From Plenodomus lindquistii (lineage: Eukaryota; Ascomycota; Dothideomycetes; Pleosporales; Leptosphaeriaceae): a stretch of 64,000 nucleotides of DNA. Location: the NCBI GenBank assembly GCA_025504975.1, contig JANUWI010000015.1, forward strand, positions 310,001 through 374,000, read 5' to 3'. The notes under the pieces were generated by a model. The model did not search any database, was not told where the DNA came from, and saw nothing but the letters and a program-made list of their open reading frames with translations. Made by a program: the position numbers and the translations under genes. Positions 1 to 10,245 of this stretch are shown here, piece after piece. Each line of letters begins with the position of its first letter. Position 1 is the stretch's first letter.

Positions 1-1578
1 TGAGGAGGCTTGACAATAATGGCTGATTGTGAAGACAACCTTGCATGGCGGTCCAGTGACGGATTGAGCTTCGAAATTAGCTGCCACACGTGCTCCACAA
101 ATGTATCCGGATCCGCTGGAGCAGAGGTTGACGGCTTTACAAAAATTATTAGTTCTAACTGCCCTTGACCAATGCATACTGCGGTCTTGATAGTAGAGTC
201 TTCGAATAACGCCTGTTCCAAATTTTGCGGTGCCACCTTTCTTCCATTTTGAAGTACGATGAGATCGTCTCTTCGTCCAAGAATCTTTACCTCGACGAAA
301 GGTGAGTCTTCCCGCTTAACAAGCTCGTCCTGTATCTCGAAAGGCTGGTCCCATCCGAATGGATGACCCACAAGCTTGAATCGCGCTGTTTATCCATCAT
401 CCCCGTCTACCTGACGAAGTTCGAGGCCAAGATCTGTACGTAGACGAAGATAGCGATAATCATAGTCAGCCCTAGGCTGGAAGATTGGCGCGATAGCGCC
501 GATCTCAGTTGCACCATAATGATTCAGCACTTTTATATTTTTGGATACCAGTTCTGCCCCGACGTCTGATTTCAGTGGACCACCACCAATCGCAATGAAA
601 CGCATGGGCTTCAGAAGAGCGATTGCTTGGCCTCGCTCTGCGGATGGGAGGCTGAGTATATCCTCAAGGATGCTGGGTACAGTCATAAGCGACTCCACCT
701 CGAAATTCGAGAGAAGGTTCGTGATTCACTGTGCAGTGGGGACAGTGGAGCTTGCTGGGAAGATGCAGCCCATGCCCACCGATAAGCTGAGACATGGGGC
801 TAAGAGTCCAAATCCATGGTAAAGTGGTAATGTGGAAACGTATAGCCAATGAGCTAGTTCGTGTGCAGGAAATTCATGACATGCCGCATACCCAAGAAGA
901 TAACGGTGAGCGAGGCGAATGGGCTTAGGCAGGCCGGTCGTCCCCGAAGAGTGGAGAATCAAGGCATTACACTCCTTCTCGTCTATTTCGAGATTTTTGC
1001 GACTCTTCAATTCCAGCTTCCGACCTGGCTCGTGGAACCGAGTGAATGGGTCAGCAACCTTGACGCCTACAAGATCAGCAACGTCTCGTGCAATCAAATG
1101 CTCGGTCCTCTTTGACAGTAAGATGGATCGGGCGCCCGTCTCTTTCAGTAAGTGCTGTACGCTTTCTGCGCTCAATCGCGCAGACAAAAGAACTACCTGC
1201 AAACAGATCGTTCGTTAGGAAAACAAAAGGCGCCACAAATTATCGGGTAAGTGTTAAACATACGGGAATATCTGAAGCTAGAAGCGCTGCCAGATAAATA
1301 AACAGGCCGACGTCGCTCTCCAAGTATAATGCCACTGAATGCTGCTTCCGCCATGCTGCATCGGCGCTTAGCTCAACGTTTTCCGAGTTAATGAGTATTT
1401 CCTCAAGCCATAGACCGCATGAATCAACAGCTTGCTTGAGTTCTCTATGTACATAAGTGCCATATAGTGAGGCAGAAAATGTGGCAGCATGTACATCGCT
1501 GGAGCTCAAATTACTGAACAATGGCCAAAGCTGGAAGAAAGTGGACTCCGGAGGAAGACGCGATGTTATTGAAGCAGG
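1..1578 (-). pseudogene. NRPS-like adenylation enzyme, partial, two in-frame stops
   Basis: This is an AMP-binding (ANL) adenylation domain of the kind at the N-terminus of fungal NRPS-like enzymes and adenylate-forming reductases, which activate a carboxylic acid with ATP. The core A3 motif LILHSSGTTGLPKP and the A5 motif HYGATEIGAI are visible, followed by LVGHPFGW and the hinge-like LGRRDDLIVLQNGRKVAPQN. One intron is clear at 1197-1263 (GTATGT donor, CTAAC branch, TTTGCAG acceptor). The frame is otherwise continuous but carries TGA at 726-728 and TAA at 390-392; homologous sequence resumes in the same frame after both, so I read it as a broken gene. The 3' part (carrier and release domains) lies left of the window. 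No in-frame ATG is seen at the 5' end; the frame stays open up to a TGA at 1579-1581, inside the opposite Myb gene. The substrate cannot be inferred. Confidence 0.8.
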
Positions 1579-2914
1579 TCACCATTCTTTGTACTTTCCC
1601 CCGTTGATAGCACGTGCAGAAGCGTACGTTTGGCTAAATCGTCTCAGCGAACGAAGGAAAAGTCAAAGACTGGACTACAATTGCGGCTGCGCTTCCAGAC
1701 CGATCGAACAAAGATTGCAGGAAACGATGACATAACTGCTCAGTCGGGAGTTTACTGAAGGGGCCCTGAGATCCCGCTGAGGATCGAAGATTAGCCAATG
1801 GTGTCAGCGAGTATGGTTTGCAGTACGTTCCTTCCATGACTGGGGAGATGCCTCGTACCAGAATGCTGACAGACCACAACTTCAAAGGTGGAAAATGGTT
1901 GCAGAACAAACCGGTACTAGAAGCGCCGATCTTCAGTACATCTCGAGATTGAGTACGGGAAGTTAATGAGGACTAATCTCTTGAGTGTAGAGTGTTCAAA
2001 ACGGTGGCATCATTCACTCGATCCCAATCTAGACCACAGCAACTGGACCAAGAGAGAGGTAGATACTAATTCCAAACCGCAGTCACATGAAGACAATTGA
2101 CCAGTGCAGGAAGAAAAGCTCTTGGAGGCGGTTGAGAAACATGGCCGAGCGTGGAAACAGATTCAGATGAAATATTTCCCTGGTAGGGCAACAAACAATG
2201 CTAAAAACAAGTATGAGAGCGTTCCATACATACTTCGGACACAAGTGTTAACGTGCTGGAAGGTGGGTAGTTCTGACACGTAACCGCAATTTACAACACT
2301 CCGACCACGAATCCCGACGCCGCACTAGTAGTATTGGGGAAGACTGCATTGATAGCATGGGCGGCGAAAATTCAATAGCCTCTTCGCAAGACCAGGACAC
2401 GGCGACACCAGTTGCCTCACGTGAAGATATTCCAGCACTCATCTATGAAGACAACGCAAACGGCAATATCTACGATAAAGAGCAATCTTACGACCCTTTC
2501 TTCATTGACGAGAATATATCTTCGATCGTTACAGCACCCGAAGCGGACATGAAAGAGTTCGATTTTCCTGTGGGAGGTTCTCTCTTGGGCATCAACGGTG
2601 AAGACTTCATGACTGACTCAGCCGGGTCGTCCAACGCGAACTGTGTAGATCGAAGTTTGTTTCAGTCGGACACTGGGCAATTCCCCTTCATACAACAACA
2701 GGGCGAGATATCCTCGCGCTCCGATTTTGACGTTTGGACGAATCCACAATTCGAAAGCAATGTGTCGAACGATCAGCCGGAAAAATTGGTTTTGACTATA
2801 GAAGATCCGTCGTCAGATGCGACGTCGGCCATTATGGGTGTGCTGGTATCTTCCAAGACAAATTCAGAATGTAGACGCAATGAACAACAGTCCGACTTCC
2901 GCCACCCTCAATAA
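1521..2914 (+). pseudogene. Three-repeat Myb (SANT) transcription factor with two nonsense codons
   Basis: This is a DNA-binding regulator with three Myb repeats, probably the local cluster regulator. The start ATG at 1521 gives MAKAGRKWTPEEDAMLLKQ (repeat 1). Repeat 2 reads KGP-stop-DPAEDRRLANGVSEYGLQWKM and repeat 3 contains WTKRE/EEKLLEAVEKHGRAWKQ with FPGRATNNAKNK. Introns at 1591-1647, 1823-1887, 2059-2109 and 2211-2262 have good GT/AG ends and restore repeat-to-repeat homology. A further intron near 1935-1990 is ambiguous. TGA codons at 1728-1730 and 1767-1769 sit exactly where Myb repeats have conserved tryptophans (RKRW and KGPW), so both look like TGG-to-TGA changes. The last exon (2263-2914) is an acidic, Ser/Asn-rich tail as in activators. 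The gene starts head-to-head with the adenylation gene. Intact function is unlikely unless the stops are sequencing errors. Confidence 0.85.
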
Positions 2915-3089
2915 TCGCAGAAATCATGTAGTGACCCAATCGATCCTTTGTCTTTGCCGTCTAACAAAATGGAGGTGGCAAACTTTCCGAGTTTCACAGT
3001 GATAGCGACTCTCGATCTTGATTACCGCGTAGCATGTAGAGTATCTTGATAGATCCGTCCTCCACATCATCGCGCTGAGCATTGGGGCT

Positions 3090-4839
3090 TCAAACCAGCA
3101 ACGGGGAATCTGGTAGCACGGCCTCAACCAAAGAAATTTGGCTCCTGCAATCCCAAATTTTGCGAAGTCGGAGGCCAGCACGCTCAACTATGTCTCGGCA
3201 CTGTGCTGGCGTACGCTCGATACCATTGATAATTGACATCATGGCAAGATCGCGCTGGTGAAAGTAACGAGTATAGTAGCCCCAATTCGCGGGGAGCGGC
3301 TTAGGTGCCAGGGCCAATTCAGCACATCCTAGCGTTGTGTTTATGACCTGATTACTGGAGAGGAGCCGCATGTGTCAGCCTCGCATCCGGGTCGGAGAAT
3401 TTTGTGCGTCAGCGCTTACCAGATGAGGACACGCGAGTTTGGACACATGCTTACTCGGATTGTCGACAGGATCTGCACGCAGTAACCGTCGAACCAATCG
3501 TGCAGGATATAGCGCAGCCAGTATACGTCGGCGCCTCTGACGGGGTTGGTTTCAAAAAAGTCGTGCGGTGTGAAGGTAACACAGCCCTTTTCCAATGCCA
3601 CATGGTTCTTCGCCAGCCACACCATGCTTTTGGCTTGCTCAAGTACCGGCGTACGATCTTCGACGATGAATTTGAGGTGCGGGTACAGATGAGAGAGCTG
3701 GATGCAAAATCCACCTGGGTTTTGGGAGTGAGCGAAAGAGAGTAGTGCATGGGTCCTGCGAAAGTATAGTAGGTACTTACCAACACCTCCTCCCACGTCA
3801 ACAACAGTTGCGCTCCCAAGTTCGTACCAAGGATAGTCTACAGCAGATCTTGGTCACATTCCAGGATCGCCAAGATCGATCTGCGCGGCCATATAACTTA
3901 CCATACAGGTGGGCCTTCCCAAAGACCTTCCCGCCGCCAAGCATAGCTAAATCGAACACGCTATGCTCCGGTCGCGATACCGTGTCATCATCCGCCTTCC
4001 CCGCAATCGCTTGTTCCAGTTCATAGCCTAAAGGGCCAGGGTAGGCGCTGGTAGCGCCGTTGGATCCGCACTTCCCATCCCGAAGATCCCGGACAGAAAC
4101 CTTTTCCTCAAGCCACTCCCATCGCGACTTTGAAGTACTGACCGACTTCTGGAAAGGAGTTTGATCGACATTGTAAGATGGGCCTACAACGGGGTCCAAG
4201 AGCGATCGAGGCAGGTAATCTGACGCACTGTACAGGTCGAATCCGCTTCATAACACGACTTTTAGCAAGCGACCGAATGCCTTTGTGATTCGCAGTGCTT
4301 ACAAGAGTAGTACATATGCACGCAGAGGTTCATTTCCTGCGAGTGAAGCGGAGATTCTATTGTTCGCAAAAATGTCTGGTTCCACCTCGTCGAAAATATG
4401 ATTGGAGCACAAGCAGGGCATTACACGAGCTATCATACGTACACGCCTTTATCAGCCAACACTAACAGCGAGCATATTCATCGGTCCAGTAATACTCACA
4501 CAGCTTTCGCGACTCAACTCCAATGGTCTTGGCGATTGTGTCCACATGGACTCCGGCATTGCCCGAACCAGCAAGAATGTCGGGAATGCGCTTTTCAGCT
4601 GCAATGTGCAGATAGCGCGCTTCGAAATACTGCGAGGACATTTCCAGCACACGAACACTCGGCTCGCTGATAAGCTCAGTCAGCTTCCCGGCCGTTGCCA
4701 AAAGCGTCCTTTGTGCATCGAACAGGGCTTTGCTAGGGAGGTTTCCCTGGTAGGTTTCGTTCAATTGGACCACTGTTAAAATTGAAGACTGAATAAGGTG
4801 GCCGACCTGGCCAAGCTGCTTGATTGTATGAACGTCCAT
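3090..4839 (-). CDS. O-methyltransferase (family 2, SAM-dependent)
   Basis: This is a class I O-methyltransferase of the plant/fungal type used in secondary metabolism to methylate hydroxyls of aromatic products. Six exons give 475 residues without a break: 4839-4500, 4429-4303, 4245-3902, 3837-3781, 3714-3420 and 3354-3090. All introns have GT donors and AG acceptors and phases match. The N-terminal dimerisation helices include LHIAAEKRIPDIL. The SAM site is VVDVGGGVGGF, created by splicing at 3715-3780. The acidic loop FIVEDRTPVLEQ, the LRYILHDW catalytic-histidine segment and the C-terminal GIERTPAQCRDIVERAGL follow. The start ATG at 4837-4839 is the first Met in a coding-like frame. It is convergent with the Myb gene and divergent from the monooxygenase. 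Unlike its neighbours it shows no lesion, so it may still be active. Confidence 0.9.
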
Positions 4840-5224
4840 TGTGTTCGGATGGCGATGCAAGCTGAATGGACGTGATGTAAGAACAGTTGATGCGATGTAA
4901 AGGTAACCGACTTGGAGGCCTCGTCGAAACGATTGTGTCCTTCAAATATGAATCGCCCCGTTAATAATACGTTATGACCCTTCGACCAGAGTGCCGACCT
5001 GTTCATTAGCCCGGAGTCGCTGTTCAGTAACCCGGAGTAGTTTGTCAAAACACCAACGGATACAAACATCTACGCATGGTGGTTTGATATACGTGATATG
5101 AGGAACGTGGGACCGGAGTACCGCTGTAAGGACTATAATTGAGCGATTGAAAATCCTAGGGGCTGCTCACGAAAGAAATAGATTCTGTAGTTCAGAGACA
5201 GAGACATAATGGCAAAGTCAGTGA
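4840..5224. promoter_or_regulatory. Divergent promoter region, methyltransferase/monooxygenase
   Basis: This is a 385-bp gap between the starts of the O-methyltransferase (left, minus) and the monooxygenase (right, plus), so both promoters must lie here. I see no convincing binding palindrome. Confidence 0.5.
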
Positions 5225-7513
5225 ATGCATACACCTGGCAGCGCGGCTTCAAGGAATCTTCCCTCGGTACACAATGACAATGAGAGCCCCTCCTGGACAC
5301 CAAGCACGACGACTACGTTACCCCCCCCGTCCAAGGAGCTTTTAACATCAACTGAGCACAACGCCCTTGGCATAAATGTGTTGCGCACCTGGCCTACCAT
5401 ATACGATGGGACGAACAACCCGCATGGAATCCCACAGTGGTGGAGTCCTGAGAGTGAAGTAGACGTTTTGATCTGTGGAGGTAAAGCCCATTTCTACAAT
5501 TGCGCATTTCTAAGCTGATCGCACTAGCTGGACCAAGTGGTATCGAAACAGCCCTAAGCCTAGTAAGACAGGGTGTCTCCTTCCGAATCATTGGTAAGTA
5601 TGACTAGATGCAGAGTGCGAAAGCCCTCTAACGCAAGGGACCGGCAGATAAGGCAGAGGGACCTCTAGTGGCAGGGCGCGGTGATGGAGTTCAGCCACGA
5701 TTCCTGGAGATTCTGAACACCTGGGGTCTTGCGAAAGAGGTGCACGAAGAAGGCCCAATCGTTGAGCGGACCGCCATCTACAAAGACGGGAAGCTGCTGA
5801 CCTTCAACCGTTCCCACCAGTCAGATTCCCGCTACCGTGGATTGCACGTTATAACTCAGGGCCAGATTGAAAGGATCTTCATCCGTGATCTTCTTCGACA
5901 TAAGGTCCTTGTGGAGCGTAGCACGAGTCTCAAAGAGTACACAATCAAGGATGCTTCGGAGTATCCTGTCCATGCGACATTAATGAATGATCGTACTGGA
6001 GCCATAGAAAACATCCGCGCTAAATTTATCGTTGGCAGTGATGGGGCGGTCAGCAGCATTCGAAAATCTCTTAACATCCCGTTTGACGGTATGAGCACAG
6101 ATATCTACTGGGGCATCATGGACTGTGTGTTTGAAACAGACTACCCACACGCTTGGATGTTTGGATAAGGTGATCTCTTTTGCGTTTGTTGTAAAATCTA
6201 CTCATTGAATCCCAGGTCTGTTATTAGCTCAAAGTACGGTGGCTGCGTCATCATTCCGCGAGAGGAAGGATATATCAGGTTTGGCGCCACGACTTCTACT
6301 CGCTGCGCGTGCGGCTGACCAGATGCAGACTTTATACTCAACTAGATGTTTCTGGCAATGGCTCCATTTCAACATCGCGTCAGGTCAACGATTCGACATT
6401 CGCTGAGTCTGGGGGTAGAGTTGACGTGCATTCCATCACGCCTGAAGAGGTCTTAGAGCAGGCGAACAGAATCTTCGCCCCCTACAAATTGAAATTTGCC
6501 GCGCCTTTGAGTTGGTTCGCTGTATGGAAAAGTAAGTCACACGATGTGTGGATACGCTCTTCTCATTTTGATACTTGGGTAGTCTCAGAACGTGTTGCAC
6601 GGTCCTTTTCCTCCAAGGACCTTCGGGTTCATCTAGTCGGCGATTCAGCGTAAAATTCCATCTACCTATGGTACTCTCATGATTATGACATAAGCTGAAG
6701 TTAATATTCTCTAGTCATGTCCACAGCGTTATGGACGCTTTCGGACTTAATGCGTCTATTATGGACGCCCCAAACCTCGCCTGGAAGATGGGCCTGGTGG
6801 CTCAGAATAAAGCGAAGCTAGAGACGCTCATGTCAACATACAGCCTCGAACGGCGGAAGCACGCATGCTGTATCATCGAAACCTCCGGCGAGTATCTTCG
6901 CTTCGTATGTGCCGTTGATTTAGACATCGCGAATGTCCGCAGTTTGGGCGAGGAGTCAAACAAGATTGATCAACGGCCTGACAGAAGCGTTCGGACCAAC
7001 GGTCATGCAAAGTGTGCTACCAACGGCGACCGAAGTGTAGCGAAAGACAGCCAAAATGGTACTCTAGATGAAGAAAGTTAGAGACAAAAGGACCTCAAGT
7101 TCCTCCGAGGCTTCTTCGGCAGAAATGGCCAATTTTTACTCGGCGTCGACGCTCCTTTTGAGTCTTCCGTCATCACGCCACAACAGCTGTCGAAGGACTG
7201 CAAGCAGCAAACTCCTTTACGAGTCAACCATGGAGTGCATGCTCCCAACCCGCGAGTATGTTTCTCGACGGAGGAGACGGGCTACCTGTACGACAAAATG
7301 ACCGGAGCCGCGACCTTTCACATCGTTTTATTCGATTCTTCATTCTCTGCCACAACCCGTAGCAAGCTTACTCGCTTTTCCGACGCAATCACGCGCCCAG
7401 ACGGTTTTATCAGCGCTTTGGTGGTCGAGCGTCTTCCGTGGGAGATGGAGGGGGCGTTTTCAGGATTGGAGACCTTACTGCGATCTGTCCAAAACCACCA
7501 ATCAAATATGTAG
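5225..7513 (+). pseudogene. FAD-dependent phenol-hydroxylase-type monooxygenase, interrupted
   Basis: This is an aromatic-ring flavin monooxygenase of the PHBH/phenol 2-monooxygenase family, with FAD-binding and thioredoxin-like C-terminal parts. The dinucleotide-binding motif VDVLICGAGPSGIE appears after splicing 5481-5527. The sequence then shows AGRGDGVQPR, a GSDGAVSSIRK (DG) motif, GDSAHVHSVMDAFGLN for FAD ribityl binding, and the C-terminal SALVVERLPWEMEG. Further introns are 5594-5647, 6279-6328, 6532-6582 and 6650-6714. Two lesions are seen. The intron expected at 6165-6215 begins AT instead of GT, leaving TAA in frame if unspliced. A TAG at 7079-7081 (likely from CAG) interrupts the frame, which then continues coherently for about 430 nt to 7513. 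The start is ATG 5225 because the ATG at 5209 runs into a stop. Probably non-functional. Confidence 0.85.
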
Positions 7514-7706
7514 GGGCATAAATTATCTACTTATACGGTCATGGGATCAAACATAAGTACGGTTTGTTACTTGATGAAATTGATTGTTCCTCAGGATGAT
7601 TAGAGTGAGCTGAGAACTATGAGGCACAGGACGACAGAAGAGCCTTTGATTGAACTATCTCGAAAGACCATAGCTCTTACTATCGATTGGTCATCCGCTA
7701 TGCGGC

Positions 7707-8159
7707 TCAGGCAAGTCCAAGCTTTTTCTGTTCACCACCAAGAACCTTCTCAAGGTGATCAGCATCCAAAAACGCCTTGGCCTGAACAACCTTTCCGTCT
7801 TTGTTCCAGCGGCAGTGCCAAGAATAGTGTTGATTGTACGGCACACCGCTCTTAGTCTTGGTGTTGACTGTCTTCATTTCAATAACAGACCAGCCATCTT
7901 GGCCCACAATGACGCCCTCTTCACGACCAGGGACTTCTAGCTTGTAGCCCGGCTCGCTGAGCAGGAGGTTGATATTGGCCCAGGTAGCGTTGTAGTAATC
8001 TTTCTTGGTTGTCCATGTGCCCGAAAAGCGGTGCTGACCTGTGACTTGCCAGTGCATGTTGTCGTCGACGTAGTCGAAGAACTTCTTGGTTCCCTCGGGG
8101 GGATCGTAGAAGAGGTGGAAGACATCGTAGATAAACTTGCGATCAGGGTATGCTGTCAT
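7707..8159 (-). CDS. SnoaL-like / NTF2-fold small protein
   Basis: This is a single-exon protein of 150 residues starting at ATG 8157-8159. The sequence MTAYPDRKFIYDVFHLFYD, then DYVDDNMHWQVTGQHRFSGTW and WHCRWNKDGKVVQAKAFLD, is typical of SnoaL-like (NTF2 fold) proteins. These act as polyketide cyclases, isomerases or dehydratases, or have no known enzymatic role. It lies tail-to-tail with the monooxygenase, which suggests it acts on the same oxidised aromatic intermediate; that is inference. The reading frame is clean, with no stops or frameshift. The length fits the family (about 130-160). Confidence 0.8.
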   Translation of the reverse strand: MTAYPDRKFIYDVFHLFYDPPEGTKKFFDYVDDNMHWQVTGQHRFSGTWTTKKDYYNATWANINLLLSEPGYKLEVPGREEGVIVGQDGWSVIEMKTVNTKTKSGVPYNQHYSWHCRWNKDGKVVQAKAFLDADHLEKVLGGEQKKLGLA

Positions 8160-8694
8160 CTTGGCGAGGGGCTACTGGTGGCTTTTGGATGTTTGTAGGA
8201 GGACGAGGTGAACAATGGAAGCAGTTGATTGACGTGAATTCCCGGTGGACGTAAGTATATATCCTCCTCTTTCATACTCAGCAGAGAAGTATGTCACTCA
8301 TTAGCAGGCGTGGATGCTACCAGTACGGCGTATCAGGTGGAAGTGGCATGATTGTACTCCGGCCTGGTTGCAGTAATACTAGCGTACCGAGTACCCAATC
8401 CAGCGTAAGCATTCGCATTTTATGATTGTAGACTGCTACTCATCAGAAATAAATTGACGCACTGATTCAGTTCACTATAATCAACCGATACATCCAGCCT
8501 GACGTGCTCTTGGCATGGTGTACTCTGGCCTAATCACCATGATACCAGAGTACTGAGTATCTAGTTGCGTGTCACTATAATTTTCGTAATCCAGTATCAC
8601 AAACCGCTAATTATTGGCTTAAATTGACTAACTTGATCAGTCTCACTTGAATCGAGTCATCACAAGTCCACTTCGCGCATACTGCCTTGGAGTC
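8160..8694. repeat. Diverged tandem duplication in a divergent promoter
   Basis: This gap between the SnoaL gene and the GFA gene contains a diverged direct repeat. The segment starting GGCATG at 8345 reappears at 8512, and AAATTGAC near 8451 reappears at 8621, giving an offset of about 167-170 bp. Most differences between the copies are transitions. No ORF of note is present. Confidence 0.55.
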
Positions 8695-9230
8695 ATGGCA
8701 AACGACGCATCGTCCCCCACGCCGAACATCCTTGGGTCATGTTTATGTGGCAAGATCACATACGAACTCATTGGTGTTCCCAAAACAATTGTCTCTGCTT
8801 TTGCAACAATTGTCGTAAGCATACTGGCTCCGTTGCAATGGCCAACAGCTGGTACATGAAAGAGGTATATCCAATCTCCATTCTTGAACACTAAATATTG
8901 AAAGAATAGAACTCATGATAAGATGTCATGGTACTGACGGCTCCAACTCAGAACTTCAAGCTCCTGACCGGTTCCGAGACAATCCGCATCTACGAAGATC
9001 GCTCTCCAGATTCTGGCGGCATGATTCATCGCAGCTTCTATAGCCACTGTGGCTCTACGTTGACTGCCGAAAACAAGAAATTATTCCCGGGCGCTGTGAT
9101 TGTGCCCATGGGCAGCATGGAGATCGATCCCGCGGGAGATGTGTGGAGTCTCAACGGAGAATATTATTGCAAACGGAAGTCACCGTGGTTCAAGACGCCG
9201 GATGGAACCACGAAGCATAAGGAACTGTAG
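8695..9230 (+). pseudogene. GFA / CENP-V fold zinc protein with apparent frameshift
   Basis: This protein belongs to the glutathione-dependent formaldehyde-activating enzyme (GFA) family, small zinc-binding proteins often found in fungal metabolite clusters. ATG 8695 gives MANDASSPTPNILGSCLCGK with the CxC zinc ligands. The second ligand group CFCNNCRKHTGSVAMANSWY is present but in another frame; the switch falls near 8786-8796 and fits loss of one base. An intron at 8865-8951 (GTATAT donor, TACTGAC branch, CTCAG acceptor) leads to the last exon NFKLLTGSETIRIYED, then YSHCGSTL and a stop at 9230. The family normally has FCxxCGS here, so one cysteine is also replaced by tyrosine-serine context. 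It could be a decayed gene or a single-base assembly error. Confidence 0.7.
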
Positions 9231-10245
9231 AACTTATGGTATCTATAGAATTAGAATGACGGAATACACCGCACGTCTATGAAGGTGCAGTTGGGTGGCA
9301 GTCGGTGTTGGCGCAGGCGCAATAGCGTCGGAATATACTCCATATGAGAGCTTCATTGCCTTGCGAGACCGTGCGCCACTTTTCCATACCCCTGGTACCT
9401 CATGCTTCCAACAGGAGTCTGGGAGTCAAGCGACTAACAGATATCGTGGGCACTATGATCATTAAGTGCGTCTTCCAATACCTGTATAATATAACCCATT
9501 GATTAAAGTTCGAGCATCGCTCAGGTAGTCTTATTTGATGTTTAATGCAAATACCCAAGGCTGTTAGATGTTAAGCTTCAAAGAAAACAGTACGAAGGAG
9601 CTTGTATTTATTGAGTCACCAGAGTTACTTACAGTGGTTGCTCACTGTAACTACCACGGCACTTTAAAGTGCTACTAACAGTCATGAAATCTTATATATA
9701 TCTTCTAATAATAGTAGAAATTATAACATAGTAGCATTCTACATATTTTTAATTATTTTTTTACTATTCTATAGGCTTACACATTGTGCTGGTAATATAA
9801 GCGGAGGGCACAATAAGAACGAGCTTTTTCGTACAAAAAAACTATTGACATTAAAGAATTGTAAACTTGGGACTATCACGCTATATACCAACATTTGACA
9901 CCATTTTCGATATTGTCGCATGGAATAGATGTCATGCTGTAGTCTCAGAAGGCTGATCCGCGATTGGTGAATGAATAGTTAGGCAAGTAATATAACATAC
10001 CCAAAACTTTCCAGATTATGCTAACTGAATGTCGTACCCGATCTCCCTTCCCTCCAGCCTTCAACTTTTCCTATCAACTCCATTACCACATCGAGCCACG
10101 TGCCTCTCTACTACTACAAAACACTGCTAATTATATGCCGATCTTTCTTCCGTCTCCAATCGTGTTCTACCAATGTACCTCCGTGGTTGAAGGTAAGGTG
10201 CAATTTTGGTCAACACAGCCCGACTTCCATCACCACAACAGGAGT
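9231..10245. other. AT-rich intergenic region with a MITE-like element
   Basis: No gene is seen in about 1 kb between the GFA gene and the transporter. The centre is AT-rich (9680-9900) and holds the inverted-repeat element listed separately. Confidence 0.6.
9593..9831. mobile_element. MITE-like element, 239 bp, TA-flanked, terminal inverted repeats
   Basis: The left end begins CGAAGGAGCTTGTATTTATT (9593). The right end, read on the opposite strand from 9831, begins CGAAAAAGCTCGTTCTTATT; 16 of the first 21 bases match by eye, with four of five mismatches being transitions. Both outer flanks are TA (9591-9592 and 9832-9833), as for Tc1/mariner-type target duplications. The interior is AT-rich and non-coding. 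A second copy of the left end lies at 43361-43395. It is best described as a decayed non-autonomous DNA element. Confidence 0.65.

Noticed and set aside
4402..4779. Plus-strand frame over the methyltransferase first exons
   Set aside because: Antisense shadow; the minus strand carries the family motifs and matched splice sites.
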